Shown here: piece by piece, positions 1 through 11,230 of the stretch | Numbering within the stretch: the first letter of the stretch is position 1 | How the letters are laid out: each line of letters begins with the position of its first letter | Assembly (NCBI RefSeq): GCF_030052815.1 | Contig: NC_079493.1 | Location: 117,949,132 to 118,013,131, forward strand | Direction of reading: 5' to 3' | From: Hevea brasiliensis | Taxonomy: Eukaryota > Streptophyta > Magnoliopsida > Malpighiales > Euphorbiaceae | DNA length: 64,000 nucleotides | Made by a program: the position numbers and the translations under genes | The notes under the pieces: model-generated | Seen by the model: the letters and a program-made list of their open reading frames with translations, nothing else | The model's database searches: none | Told to the model about the DNA's origin: nothing

Positions 1-354
1 TTCATTCAATTCAGAAAATTCCATCCAGCCTTGAAAAGTAAATAAATCTTCAAATTCATAAGGTAATTCAGAAAATGAATCCCATTTAATGTACCTTGGC
101 TCGAAAATATTTTGTTGCACAAAGGGTTTCGAAGCAGGGGCCTTCTCCATTTTCTTCTTTTTCTCGGAAGGCTCTGACCCAACAATACCCTTTCCCTTTC
201 TTTTTTTTGCTCGTTCTGCCACTGTCTCTGTTTCTTCATCACTGTTCTCAACTTCAGTTTCTTCTTCTCTTTCCTTTTCGGATCTGCCAGCGGCTTTCAT
301 GGCATCACCCATGAATTTTCGAGGTTTGGTAGCCACTTGTTTTACCCTTGCCAT
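1..354 (-). CDS. Possible env-like/transposon-associated ORF of the Sirevirus, 5' part only
   Basis: From an ATG at 354 the minus strand is open for 118 codons to the window edge. The product starts MARVKQVATKPRKFMGDAMK, then has a very acidic, Glu-rich stretch and a basic KKRKGKG patch (about residues 40-75) that could act as a nuclear localisation signal. It then passes into a more folded-looking part with aromatic residues (YIKWDSFSELPYEFEDL). I see no hydrophobic signal or membrane segment in this part. It lies ~580 bp past the end of pol in the same orientation, the usual site of Sirevirus env-like or plant-transposon-protein ORFs. The general style (basic start, charged low-complexity N-terminus) matches the ORF at 46046. 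Family assignment is an inference. An overlapping plus-strand reading is a shadow. Confidence 0.5.
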   Translation of the reverse strand, partial: MARVKQVATKPRKFMGDAMKAAGRSEKEREEETEVENSDEETETVAERAKKRKGKGIVGSEPSEKKKKMEKAPASKPFVQQNIFEPRYIKWDSFSELPYEFEDLFTFQGWMEFSELNE

Positions 355-933
355 CGATTCTTGAAAAATTTCAGTGAGAAGTAACAGCTTGAGGAAGAAC
401 GGGATTTTACCGTTTAGGGATTTTGAGAAGGAAAATTGGGAATTTCTAGTTTTGAGAGAAATTTGGGGTTTCTAAGAGAGTGGAGAATCAACTTGCAGCA
501 GAGAAATGAGGGAGTTTTAGATTGATTGAAGTGATATGTAGCAGTTACAAAAAAAATTTCAAATTTTGAAATTGTGTACAGTTTTTCATGGAGAACTGGG
601 AATTCCTTTTTGCTAAAATCTAATTTTACCCTTTAAAGACATAAAAAGAGCATAACTATGCTTAGGGATATATTTGTTAAAAAAGATTATAAAGAGAGCA
701 AAAATACCCGTTAGAAAGAAAGTAATTTTAAAACAGGCGCGTTTTCTCAAATGTACACAGAGGCAAAATTAGTTAACTAATTTTGAAACCCAATTGGCTA
801 AATATTATACAGGTATAAAACTAGACAACTGCAGTGAGAAAGTAGTTAACTAAAAACACATGTACGCAGAAAATAGCACTAACAACATATTTAACCAAAT
901 TATGCACCAAATTTATATCAAAAGCAGCAAATA
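355..933. other. Non-coding spacer between Sirevirus pol and downstream ORF, with GTTAACTA motifs
   Basis: No coding sequence is supported. The stretch 765-860 carries AGTTAACTAATTTT-type words (around 769-782 and 846-853) that also occur at least three times inside this element's own LTR (about 6850-6930). Positions 540-760 are A/T-rich and featureless. Confidence 0.6.
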
Positions 934-3900
934 TCATTCAATAGCTTCACTCATGCCAAGTTCCCTTCTAATCCCACATAAGTTTTCCTCATTTAGTGGT
1001 TTTGTAAAAATATCTGTAAGTTGTTGTTCTGTAGGAACAAACTCTAACTCAATGTCACCGTTTTGAACATGATCTCTAATAAAGTGATGTCTAATTTCTA
1101 TGTGCTTTGATCTAGAGTGTTGGACTAGATTTTTAGTTAGGTTGATGGCACTAATATCACACCTTATAGGAACATGATCAACCTTTATACCAAAATCTTC
1201 TAATTGTTGCTTCATCCATAGAATTTGAGCAACACAACTTCCTACAGCAATGTATTCTGCTTCAGTAGTAGAAAGAGCTACAAAAGTTTATTTCTTAATA
1301 TGCGAAGACACTAAGGCATGACCTAGGAATTAGCAAGTACCCGAAGTACTCTTTCTATCCAATCTACTTCCAGAAAAGTCAGAATCAGTATATCCAATTA
1401 GATCAAATGTGTCGCATTTAGGATACCATAAACCAATTGAGTGTGTGCCAATAAGGTATTTGAAAATCCTTTTAACAGCAATTAGATGAGATTCCTTAGG
1501 ACATGATTGAAACCGAGTACACAAACACACACTAAAATGAATGTCAAGTCTAGATGCAATTAAATATAAAAGTGAGCCAATCATGCCTCTAAATAGCTTT
1601 TGATCAACATCTTTACCTTTTTCATCCTTTTCCAACTTGATGGTGGACCTCATAGGAGTTCCAATACTTTTCAAATCATCCATCTTGAATTTCTTTAGCA
1701 TATCTTTGATGTACTTGGATTGATTAATGAAGATGCCACCATTGAGTTGCTTAATTTGTAATCCAAGGAAAAAGGTAAGTTTACTCATCATGCTCATCTC
1801 AAATTCATTTTGCATCATCTTAGAGAAGCTTTTGCATAGAGAAGCATTAGTAGCACCAAAAATAATGTCATCAACATAAATTTGAACAATAAGCATATCA
1901 TGTTTATATGTTTTTGTGAAGAGTGTATTGTCTACTTTTCCTCTTTGAAAACCATTATCTAAAAGGAACTTACTAAACCTCTCATACCAAGCTCTAGGGG
2001 CTTGCTTCAATCCATATAAGGCCTTAGTGAGTTTATAAACATGATTAGGAAATTCATAGTTTTCAAAACCTGGTGGTTGTTCAACATAAACTTCTTCATC
2101 AATATAACCATTCAAGAATGTACTCTTAACATCCATTTGATATAGCATAAAATTTTTATAACATGCAAATGCACACAACATTCTAATAGTTTCAATTCTA
2201 ACAACCGGAGCAAAAGTCTCATCAAAATCAATACCTTCCTCTTGATTATATCCTTGAGCTACTAATCTAGCCTTATTTCTAATGACATGCCCTTTATCAT
2301 CCATCTTGTTCCTAAAAACCCACTTGGTACCAATGATAGAATGATTTCTAGGCCTAGGAACAAGTTTCCATACTTTATTTCTCTCAAATTGATTGAGTTC
2401 TTCTTGCATAGCAAGAATCCAACTCTCATCACTTTGAGCTTCATTATAAGACTTTGGTTTAAGTTGAGAAACAAAAGTAACATTACCAAAGTATTTTCGA
2501 AGTTGAGCTCTTGTCATCATCTTTTGTGAAGGGCTATTAATTATATCCTCCTTTCGATGATCTCTATGATATCTCCATTCTTGAGGTAGGTCATCATGAT
2601 GTGGTTCATCAATTTGGAGTTCTTCAATATTAAACAATACTTCTTGATTACCTTCTTGATCTTTCTCATTAGCATTTTCATTGACAACATCATTCCCAAT
2701 TGCACTTTGGGGCTCAATAGGTTGACTTTGTTGCTTTTGAGTATTATCCCTTTTTCTTCCAAAAATTTTACCTAATTCATCATCATCACAAACAATCTTT
2801 CTTTCTAAGAAGTTGTTAGTCTCATCAAATACAACATGAATGGTTTCCTCAACTAACAAAATTCTCCTATTAAAGACTCTATAAGCTTTGCTATGCATTG
2901 AATATCCTAGAAAAATACCTTCATCCGATTTTACATCAAACTTTTTGAGGTTATCCTTTTTTGTTGTTCAAAATGTAACACTTACAACCAAATGCACAAA
3001 AGTAAGAAATGTTAGGCTTCCTCCCTTTCCATAATTCATAAGAGGTTTTCTTTAACATTGGCCTAATCATTGCTCTATTCAAGATATAGCAAGCAGTGTT
3101 TATAGCTTCTGCCCAAAAGCATTTTGGAAGACTGTGTTCACTAAGCATTGTTCTTGCAATTTCTTGCAAAGTTTTATTTTTCCTCTCTACAACTCCATTT
3201 TGTTGTGGGGTTCTAGGAGCTGAAAAGTTATGAAAAATGTCATTATTTGAACAAAATTCATCAAAAGATTAGTTTTCAAAGTGTCTCCCATGATCACTTC
3301 TAATGGAGGAAATGGATAAGCCTTTTTCACTTTGTACTTTCTTACAAAAAGATATAAATACACTAAAAGTTTCATCCTTATGTGCAAGAAAATATGTCCA
3401 TGTATACCTAGTGTAATCATCTACTATGACCAAAGTATACACTTTACCACCAAGACTTATAGGTGTAATAGGACCAAACAAATCAAGATGTAATAACTCA
3501 AGAGGTCTAGATGTTGAAACAACATTTTTTGATTTGAAAGAAACTTTGGTTTGTTTCCCAAGAGAACAAGGCTTGCAAACATGATCTTTTTTAAAGTTAA
3601 TTTTTGGCAAACCTTTAACAAGGTCATATCTTAAAAGTTTTGAAATCACATGTATGCTAGCATGACCAAGACTACCTTCTTCAAGAGATACAAGACATCT
3701 TTCATTTCCATTTTCAATAACATTCAAATCAAGCAAATATACATTTTCAGTTCTAGGTGCAATGAATAATGTATGATCATTATGCAAACTTCTAATCTCA
3801 CAATGTGTAGAATTAAAAATAATTTTGTAACCTTTATCACATAGTTGACTTACACTAAGAAGATTGGATTTCAAACCTTCAACTAATGCGACATCCTTTA

Positions 3901-4090
3901 TGCTTGGATTTTTCCCAATAGAGCCACTTCCAATGATGTAAGCTTTGCCTTTGTCACCAAATCTCACATGTCCACCACTTTTCAAGGTAAGGTTTGAGAA
4001 TTTTTCTTTGTCTCCAGTCATGTGTCTTGAGCAAGCATTATCAACATACCATTGTTCACTCTCTTGCTTGCTTCTAAGACATAACTGAAA
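934..4090 (-). pseudogene. Sirevirus pol: protease, integrase, reverse transcriptase, RNase H (broken)
   Basis: Order on the minus strand: protease site region (~4042) reading VDNACSRHMTGD; GAG_pre-integrase/HHCC region ending in CKPCSLGKQTK; integrase core with LDLFGP (first Asp), RSDHG (second Asp) and a later VVERKN part (third acidic residue) in 3269-2951; a variable linker; RT from ~2460 with QMDVKSTFLNG and the catalytic YVDDIIFG; RNase H with DSDFSGSRLDRKSTSG, TEAEY and a C-terminal end FTKPLNEE. The ORF is interrupted by stops at 3269-3271, 1330-1332 and 1288-1290 and by frame changes near 3170 and 2950. The protease centre, normally D-S-G, reads D-N-A here. It copied and inserted the element once, but this copy cannot make a full polyprotein. 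Confidence 0.93.
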
Positions 4091-4098
4091 TTAATTGA

Positions 4099-5857
4099 CT
4101 ATTTCTTAGTTGCCCAAGCAAGTTTAGGTCCTTGGGGGTTAGAGACATTAGGAATTGTTCCTTTAGGCACCCATATCCTTTTTACTTTTGAGGAACCTTT
4201 CCTTATGGGACAATGACTAACCATATGACCATTTTGGTTACAATAGAAGCAAATAACATTTGATAATAAATGAGATGAAGCTTTCACAAAGAAATTTTTG
4301 TATTTTCCATAGTGCATGAATCCATCATAACCAAGACTAGATTTTTGATTTGATAATCTTTGAGAACCAAGTAACGTATCAAGAATTTGTGTGCCATTTG
4401 TGAATTTGGCTAAATCATTTGTCAAAGATTCCACCTTAGTTTCTAAAATCCTGTTTTCCTCAATGAGTTTTTCACAGGCAGTTTTTGAATCTTCTAACTC
4501 CTTATTCAACTCATCAAACAAGAGCATTTGATTTTTATAAAACTTATTTTCTTGTACAATAATGCTCATAGAATCATTTTCAGCTCTTAAGGAAGCAATT
4601 TCTTTGTTTAAAGCATAACATTTTTCCTTATAAACTTTGTATTCTTCATATAATTTAGCAAATGCATCTTCATAATCCTCAATACTAAGAGAGTCAGAAT
4701 TATTTACCTCAGTGTTGATTTCTCTTTGTTGGGAGCTTTCTGGTTTATCCTCTTCTAGAGCCATGAGACAAATGTGTGCAACCTCCTTGTCACTAGAGTT
4801 ATCACTTAAGGAATCATCACTGTCCATCTAGCCAGCAAGCAAAGCTTTCTTGCTCTTGTCCTTTGAATTCATCTTTTTCAGTTTAGGACAATTTGGCTTG
4901 ATGTGACCAGGTTTGTTGCATTCAAAGCATTTAATCTCACTTTGATCCTTGCTTGTTTCACCTTTGGGAGAATACTTCTTTAAAAATTTCTTATATTTCG
5001 AACCTCCCTTTTTGAATGCTTTCTTGAATCTTCTTGTAATCATGGCAAGATCATCTTCATCACTTGAACTATTGGAGCTGTCACTTGAGGCAGCCTTAAA
5101 AGCTATAGTTTCCTTAATTCATCCTCTTTGCTTGACTTTAAGGCAATTCCTCTCTTTTTCTTTTCATCATCTACATTGCTCTTGATCTTGTCATAAAGCA
5201 TTTCATGAGCAATAAGAGAACCAATCAGCTCATCATAAGTGAATTTGGAGAAATCTTTGGTGTCAAAGATCACTGTAACTTTTGTTTCCCATGATTTAGG
5301 TAGTGACCTCAAGACTTTCTTGACAAACTCTTCTTCAGTGAATTCTTTTTCAAGAGCTTTGAGAACATTCACCAGATCAGTAAATCTTATGCTCATTTCT
5401 GAAATGGTTTCTCCAGGTTTCATCTCAAATAGTTCATATTCCCAAACAAGCCTATTTGCTTTGATTCCTTCACTTGATTAGTCTCTTCATATGTGACTTC
5501 AAGTTTATCCCACACTTCTTTTGCAGATGTACAACCTGAAATACGATTATACTCAGTTGCATCAAGTGCACAATGAAGAATGTTTAAAGCTTTAGCATTT
5601 GAAGAAACTTTCTTCCAATCAAGTTCATTATATTCATCTTCTAGTTTTTCTCTATAACCATCAGCATGCAATTCTAATGGAATTTTAGGACCTTTAACAA
5701 TTCTTTGCCATGCTTCAATATCAACAGATTGAATAAAGTTTCTCATCCTCACTTTCCAGAAAGAATAATTAGAACCATTAAACAAAGGTGGTCTAGTGAT
5801 AGAGTGTCCTTCAGCTAAAGGTGCCGGGATACCAGTTGTGTTAGATGTGCCAACCAT
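4099..5857 (-). pseudogene. Sirevirus gag (capsid/nucleocapsid), broken into four frames
   Basis: The start at 5857 (MVGTSNTTGIPAPLAEGH) leads into the Copia gag fold (LFNGSNYSFWKVRMRNFIQS, DUF4219/UBN2-type; later KEVWDKLEVTYEET). A second segment (5423-5103) holds the rest of the capsid-like domain (SLPKSWETKVT, YDELIGSLIAHE). A third (5043-4828) has a CCHC zinc knuckle CFECNKPGHIKPNC. A fourth (4827-4099) starts acidic, then has a long Glu/Leu/Lys coiled coil (about residues 45-135) and a second knuckle CFYCNQNGHMVSHC. Two knuckles flanking a coiled coil are a Sirevirus gag trait. Breaks: frame shifts near 5460 and 5100, a TAG at 4828-4830 and the stop at 4099. The start was chosen because it is the first ATG after the PBS, only ~50 bp downstream of it. 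Confidence 0.9.
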
Positions 5858-5903
5858 TGTAGGATCTCTCTAAGATGTTTAAACCTCAAGCAAGAGAGAC
5901 AAA

Positions 5904-5914
5904 CTCTGATACCA
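5904..5914 (-). promoter_or_regulatory. Primer binding site of the Sirevirus (initiator tRNA-Met type)
   Basis: The minus strand reads TGGTATCAGAG, the standard Copia PBS complementary to the 3' end of initiator tRNA-Met. It sits 3 bp inside the LTR boundary at 5918, where minus-strand DNA synthesis would begin. Confidence 0.9.
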
Positions 5915-5917
5915 ATT

Positions 5918-7332
5918 TGTTATCCCAAAGAAAGTGACCAAGAGGGGGGGTGAATTGGACACTTTAGGCAATTTTTCAGTCCTTGCTCAAGACTTAATGA
6001 AAAATTATGGCTTTGCACTTCTATGTATGTGTATAACTCTGTTCCTAGGATGTAATTTAAGTAATCAATCAAGTTATGCACAAATACCAGCTCATACACA
6101 AAATAATTACATAATATCAAGTGTATTTGCTCACATAAAACTTAGAGTTTGCAAGTTTAATTGTTCAACCTCAGTATTAACTCAATAAAATAAATTCTCA
6201 ACACATTCAATATATAATCAGAGAATCAAAGTGCTGAAAATTAAAGAGTTAAGGGAAGAAGAGAATCAAACACAATGTTTATAGTGGTTCGGCTCTCTTA
6301 GCCTACATCCACTCTTCCCAAAGTCCCACTTTGAGAGTCACTCCACTATTTGATCTTTTCAATAGGCAAGATTCAAAGCCTTTACAATCCCAGCAAGCTT
6401 CCTAGGTGCTTGAGAACCTTTACAACATCTTTGCTTCCCACAAAAGACCACAAGCTTCACAAGGTGCTTGAAAACCTTCCACATGTGTGTCCTCACACTT
6501 ACACAACCTTAAATAGGTTTTGGAGTGGATGAAATCACTCTCAATAACTCTCAGATACAAAATTAAATGCTAAAAGATTGAGAGAGAAGATTTGCCACTC
6601 AAGCTCAAGAGTATTTGAATGAAAGCTTTAAAAATACCACAATAAATTCACAATAAATAATAGCACTTTCATTAGTTAGAATTGTAGTAAATGATGCCTT
6701 TTATAGATACTTTTCATTGTAAAAAACGTCTGCTGGAGAGTGTGTCTAACGGCTCTTTAATTTTCAAAAAATTAGCCGTTATTACTTAGAAAGTTGTGCA
6801 GCAGAGTTGAGTTAGGTCAGATCATAAAAATAATTAACTAAAATTTTTACCAGTTAACTAGTTTTGTAAGACAGAGAATTTAGACATCAAAACTAGTTAA
6901 CTAATTTTCGCAACGGGTTAACTAATTGCGCTACTGTCTGACTTAAATTTTGAAATTTTGAGTTTTTGAATGAAGGTTGTAAAAATTATTTTGACCATTC
7001 AAAAACCTTAGAAATGATATAAAAACACTTTCAAAACTCTTAAATCTAAAAATAAAATTGATTTTAGGTCTTAAATGGCATAAATTCTCCAATATTGTAC
7101 AATGGACCTAAGAACTTAGTTTCTATCATATTTCTTCATGGACTTTAATTCGTCTTGTGTTGTACAAGATGATAATCTCCTTTTATATCAGCCATATCAA
7201 TAGAATAGTTCTTCCATCAATGTCTTTGCATATCATGACCTATAAAATCATTTCAAATACTTATGCACAATGAGTTAATGCATATTTCATTAAGTTTTGT
7301 TATCATCAAAATCAAACTCATTATAGCTAACA
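5918..7332 (-). repeat. 5' LTR of the Sirevirus (1415 bp)
   Basis: Bounded on the plus strand by TGTTATCC at 5918 and GCTAACA ending at 7332, giving the TG...CA termini with a 5-bp inverted repeat TGTTA/TAACA. The inner edge abuts the PBS. On the minus strand the LTR opens with TGTTAGCTATAATGAG, a typical Sirevirus LTR start. It contains several GTTAACTA words at about 6830-6930. Candidate ORFs inside it (5920-6530) are antisense readings without support. Confidence 0.9.
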
Positions 7333-7790
7333 GGACGTACAATATATATATATAAGAATAATTTTTTTTTAAAATTATGGAGTGTTAACTGTTATTGTTA
7401 TAATGAAAACTTAATCAATAATAAGCAAACTAGCAGTGGACTCGAAATTTTTGTTTTCTAGTTTTTACAAGGAAATAAGTTTTCTTTTGAGTGTGATGAT
7501 TCTTAATTTTGAAGGATTTTAACCCAATCACTACCTAATCACTCGATGCAGACCAATTAAAAAAGGTGGACCACAAAGTTGCCTAAAAGTTTATATATAT
7601 ATATATATATATATCTTATTATATTTTGTGTCATCAACAATAATATTTTAGCCTTACCTATAATGAAAACTTGACCAATGATGGGCGAACAAGCAATAGA
7701 TTTAGAATTTTTTTTAGTCTTTGCAAAAAAAAAAGTTTTCTTTTGAGTGGGATGGTTTTAAATTCTGGAGGACTTTTCATGGGAGTATTA
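7333..7790. repeat. Two diverged ~245-bp repeat units with TA microsatellite
   Basis: Each unit contains, in order, a GTGTTA(A/G)C start, TAATGAAAACTT, a T-rich stretch, the words AAGTTTTCTTTTGAGTG and TTAACCCAATCACT, then GGTGGACCAC and a (TA)n tract (about 7592-7614). The Sirevirus inserted into the left end of this array. No coding potential. Confidence 0.75.
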
Positions 7791-9100
7791 CAGTAAGCAG
7801 TCATGTACCTTACCCCTTAATAAGATCCGATTTTCATCATTATTTTCCAACAAAAAGGAGTGATATCACCTAATATATTTAATTTTTCCCCTTTAACTAT
7901 AATTTTAATATATTTAAAAGCTGAACTTCAAAATTAAAACGTTAATAACGTAAATTTATACTTTAAGGTTCAATTGGCTTATATTTGTTAGGAAAGTTTG
8001 AGACATCAATTTTGAGTAATTTCCAGGAAATTGTATACATATCATTAGTCTAACCATCAGTCGTCCAACAAAATTAAGGATGCCCATTTACTTTTAACTG
8101 AACCCCCAACTCCAAATTCGAAAGCTTTGCCCATCTGCATCTCAACTTCATCCCACTAATAATTTCCATCAGAATAAACCTATAATTGTTGTATTAAGCA
8201 TTATTTAATTGAAAGTGTGGCAATTTTAATAGTAAGAAAATAATATTACCCAATATAGACATAGAAATGTTATATTTTAGTATGATATTCGTACAAAAAT
8301 AATAAGCATAACTTATAATATTTTAAGTTAATAAAAATGGCCTCCCAAATCCGTTCCTCTAGTCCTCCCAATTGACCCACCTAAACACCATAACCGATAT
8401 CATTAAAAACAAAAATTCAGCCTCCAAAACCATGGCCAATAAGATCAAATTCCCAATAGAAAGGGAATAACCCAATCATTTACTTTGAAAATTAAAAACA
8501 ATACTTTTTAAAATATATATTCTAAAATTTATATAAAAAATTTTAATTTTAAAAATTTTGTAAAGAAAATAATAACTTTTTAAAAATATACTAAAATTTA
8601 CAGATAAAATTTTAATTTAAAAATTTTTTAACCTTAGTTCTACCCCTCATTATAAAGGAGGTGAAAAGACACCTTCATATAGTTAATGTGCTTTGTCCAC
8701 TTGCTAGTCGATGTTGATAATAATTAAACTTAATAAATATGTAATGCTAAATTATTCAATATTTTTAACATGACAGATTTTAAAATTAAGAAGCCATTTG
8801 TTTAAAAAAAAAAAAAAATTGGCATGTGGCTTGTTATTGTAAACTATGTATTATTCATTGATTGATTTGCAAATTTTTTTTAAACGTTGTCAAAGATAAC
8901 TTTACCATAATGTTTCTAAGCTCTAATAGTTAGTTAAGTATCAATAATAATGCTAAGGTATTTTCTATTGGATGAATAACTTATCCATTCTACATTTACC
9001 TTTATCTCATTTTGAAATTTAGTTTCTAATATTATTTTTACTATTAAAAATATTAAAGAAAATAAAACTGTCAAAATTAAATTTTTTTAAAAAAAGTTAA
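7791..9100. repeat. Left copy of a diverged non-coding duplication
   Basis: This block is repeated, diverged, at about 11230-13850. Shared landmarks include CCCAACTCCAAATTC (about 8106 and 11606), GCATCTCAACTTCATCCCAC (8138 and 11638), CCCAATCATTTACTTTGAAA (8470 and 12120) and TTGGATGAATAACTTATCC (8968 and 13697). It is AT-rich with no gene. Upstream in both cases lies the ~245-bp repeat unit, so the duplicated segment includes it. Confidence 0.7.
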
Positions 9101-9779
9101 TTAATCCCATTTGATGTTGAAATTTGAAGTCCTTTTCTAATAGAATTCTACCTTAGCTTAATAAATAATATTAACATATTCTACAAGAAAAAAAAATATT
9201 ATATCACTTCTTAATAAACACATTAAATAAAAAATTAGAGATAATTTTTTTCTTTTGAGCTTTCATAATTTTTTAATATATTTTAAAAGAATTATATATA
9301 TATATATATATATTTATTTATTTTTATATTAACTATAATAATATAAAAATACACATAAAATAAAAAATTTAACAAAAAAAGGTTAAAAGAATAAAAAAAC
9401 AAATTAAATAGAAGTCATTTTTTAAAAGAATTATACCTTGACTTAATAAACAATATAAATATATTTTAAAACAGAAAATTATTAATATAAGAGAACAATA
9501 TTATATGATTTTTTTAATAAACACGTCAAATTAAAAAAAAAATAGACTTATTTGTAGATAATTTTTTAATATATTTTAAATTAAATAGAATTTTATCAAT
9601 AGACATAAAGATATAATAATATTACATTAATATATTAAAATTAAATATAAATATAAAAAATTAAATGAATGAATTCGGTATATTGTATCAAATTAGTAAA
9701 CATGTGTGAAATAATTTAATATTTTACATGTAAATATGCTGATTATTTTATAGATAAAAGAAGTCTTGACAAAGAATAA
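9101..9779. other. AT-rich intergenic DNA
   Basis: Extremely A/T-rich with an (AT)n tract near 9293-9312. No ORF, RNA gene or repeat boundary can be supported. Confidence 0.6.
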
Positions 9780-10717
9780 AAGCAAGCAGTCATTTAAGCG
9801 CAATAATGCTAATAAGAAAAACTATAAACAAACTAGCTATGGATTCGGAATTTCTTTTTAGCCTTTGCAAAGAAATAAATTTTTTTTTTTTTGAGTGTGA
9901 TGGTTTTAAATTTTAGAGGACTTTAGTTCAGTTACTTGGTATAGGCCAATAAAAAAAAAAGATGGATTATGAAATTAACTAGAAGATATATATGTATATA
10001 TAAAATACTCAAATTTTTAGAAACTATGGAGTGTTAGCTGTTGGCATCATGTATAATGAAAATTTAACCAATAATAAGTGAACAAGTGGTGGATTTAGAA
10101 TTTTTTTTTTTGTAGTCTTTGTAAGGAAATAAGTTTTTTTCTTTTTTTTTTTTGGCGTGTGATGGCTTTAAGTTCTGGTGGATTTTAATTCAATCACTCA
10201 GTGCAGGCCAACGAAAAAAAGATGGATCACGAAGTTACCTGGAAGATATATATATATATATATAACACTAAAAATTTTTAGATACTATGAAGTGTTAACC
10301 GTTAACGTAACGAATAATAAAAATTTAACCAATAATAAGTGAATTAGTAGTGGAATTGGAATTTTTTTATAGTCTTTACAAGCAAACAAGTTTTCTTTTG
10401 AGTATGATAGTTTTAAATTCTAGATGACATTAACCCAATCACTCGGCAAATGACCAATTAAAGAAGGTAGATCATGAAGTTACTGGGAAGCTATATATAT
10501 ATATATATATAACATTAAAATTTTTAAAAATTATGAAGTGTTAGCCGTTAGTGTCACGCATAATAAAAAAACTAGCAGTTGATTTGGAATTTTTTGTAGT
10601 TTTTGCAAGGAAATAAATTTTCTTTTGAGTATAATGATTTTAAATTCTGAAGGACTTTATAACTCAATCACTCAATAAGACCAATAAAAGAAGGTAGATT
10701 ACAAAGTTATCCGGAAG

Positions 10718-10757
<40 letters not shown>

Positions 10758-11230
10758 CTAAAATTTTTAGAAACTATGAAATCTTAGCCATTAGGATCAC
10801 GTATAATGAAAATTTAATTAATAATAAATGAATTAATAGTGAAATTTTTTTTTTAGTCTTTGTAAGGAAACAAGTTATCTTTTGAATGCGTTGGTTTTAA
10901 ATTTTGCAGGACTTTAACCACGCCACTTGATGTGGACCAATAAAGGAGGTTGGATCACAAAATTAATTGAAAGTACGCCACTCGTTGTGGACCAATAAAA
11001 GAAAGTGGATCAGAAAGTTGCCTGAAAGCATATGTGTGTGTGTGTGTGGGTGGGTGTGTGTGTGTGTGGTTGTGTGTGTGAAGTGGGTCATTAGCGTCAC
11101 TGATGATGAAAACTAAACCAATTGTAAGCGAATCACCAGTGGACTTATAATTTTTTTTTTTCCAGTCTTTGCAAGGAAATAAGTTTCTTTCAAATATGAT
11201 GATATTTAAGTCTGAAAGACTTTTCATGAG
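9780..11230. repeat. Tandem array of about six ~245-bp units, each ending in a (TA)n or (TG)n tract
   Basis: Units begin near 9780, 10010, 10265, 10515, 10760 and 11085. Each carries the words AAGGAAATAAGTTTTC, TTGAGT.TGATGGTTTTAAATT, a GACTTTAACC-CACTC segment, CCAATAAA-AAGG-GGATCA and ends in a TA microsatellite (for example 10244-10263, 10493-10511 and 10719-10752). In the last full unit the microsatellite has become (TG)n at about 11031-11080. A His/Thr-rich reading over that tract (10955-11227, minus) is an artefact. The same unit occurs at 7333-7790. Confidence 0.75.

Larger units (their letters stand above)
1..7332 (-). mobile_element. Copia LTR retrotransposon, Sirevirus (SIRE/Maximus) type, left end outside window
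   Basis: Read on the minus strand the order is LTR (7332-5918), PBS (5914-5904), gag with two zinc knuckles and a coiled coil, protease, integrase, reverse transcriptase (YVDD), RNase H, a ~580-bp non-coding gap, then an ORF still open at base 1. The integrase-before-RT order is diagnostic of Copia. The long gag, the ERNKVW..VPRP linker before RT and an ORF after pol fit Sireviruses. The LTR is bounded by TGTTA...TAACA. The base after it (7333-7337, ggacg) should be the target duplication, but the partner copy and the 3' LTR lie outside the window. Coding regions carry several stops and frameshifts, so the copy is not autonomous. That the ORF at 1-354 belongs to it is inferred from orientation and position. 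Confidence 0.88.

Noticed and set aside
89..364. Plus-strand ORFs over the left edge
   Set aside because: They are antisense shadows of the minus-strand open frame from 354 to 1; composition (Ser/Phe runs) follows from the acidic/basic stretches opposite.
10955..11227. His/Thr-rich minus-strand ORF
   Set aside because: Produced by the (TG)n tract at 11031-11080 within a repeat unit.
9780..11230. Regular repeats considered as a CRISPR-like array
   Set aside because: Plant DNA, units ~245 bp without unique spacers; a tandem satellite-like array.
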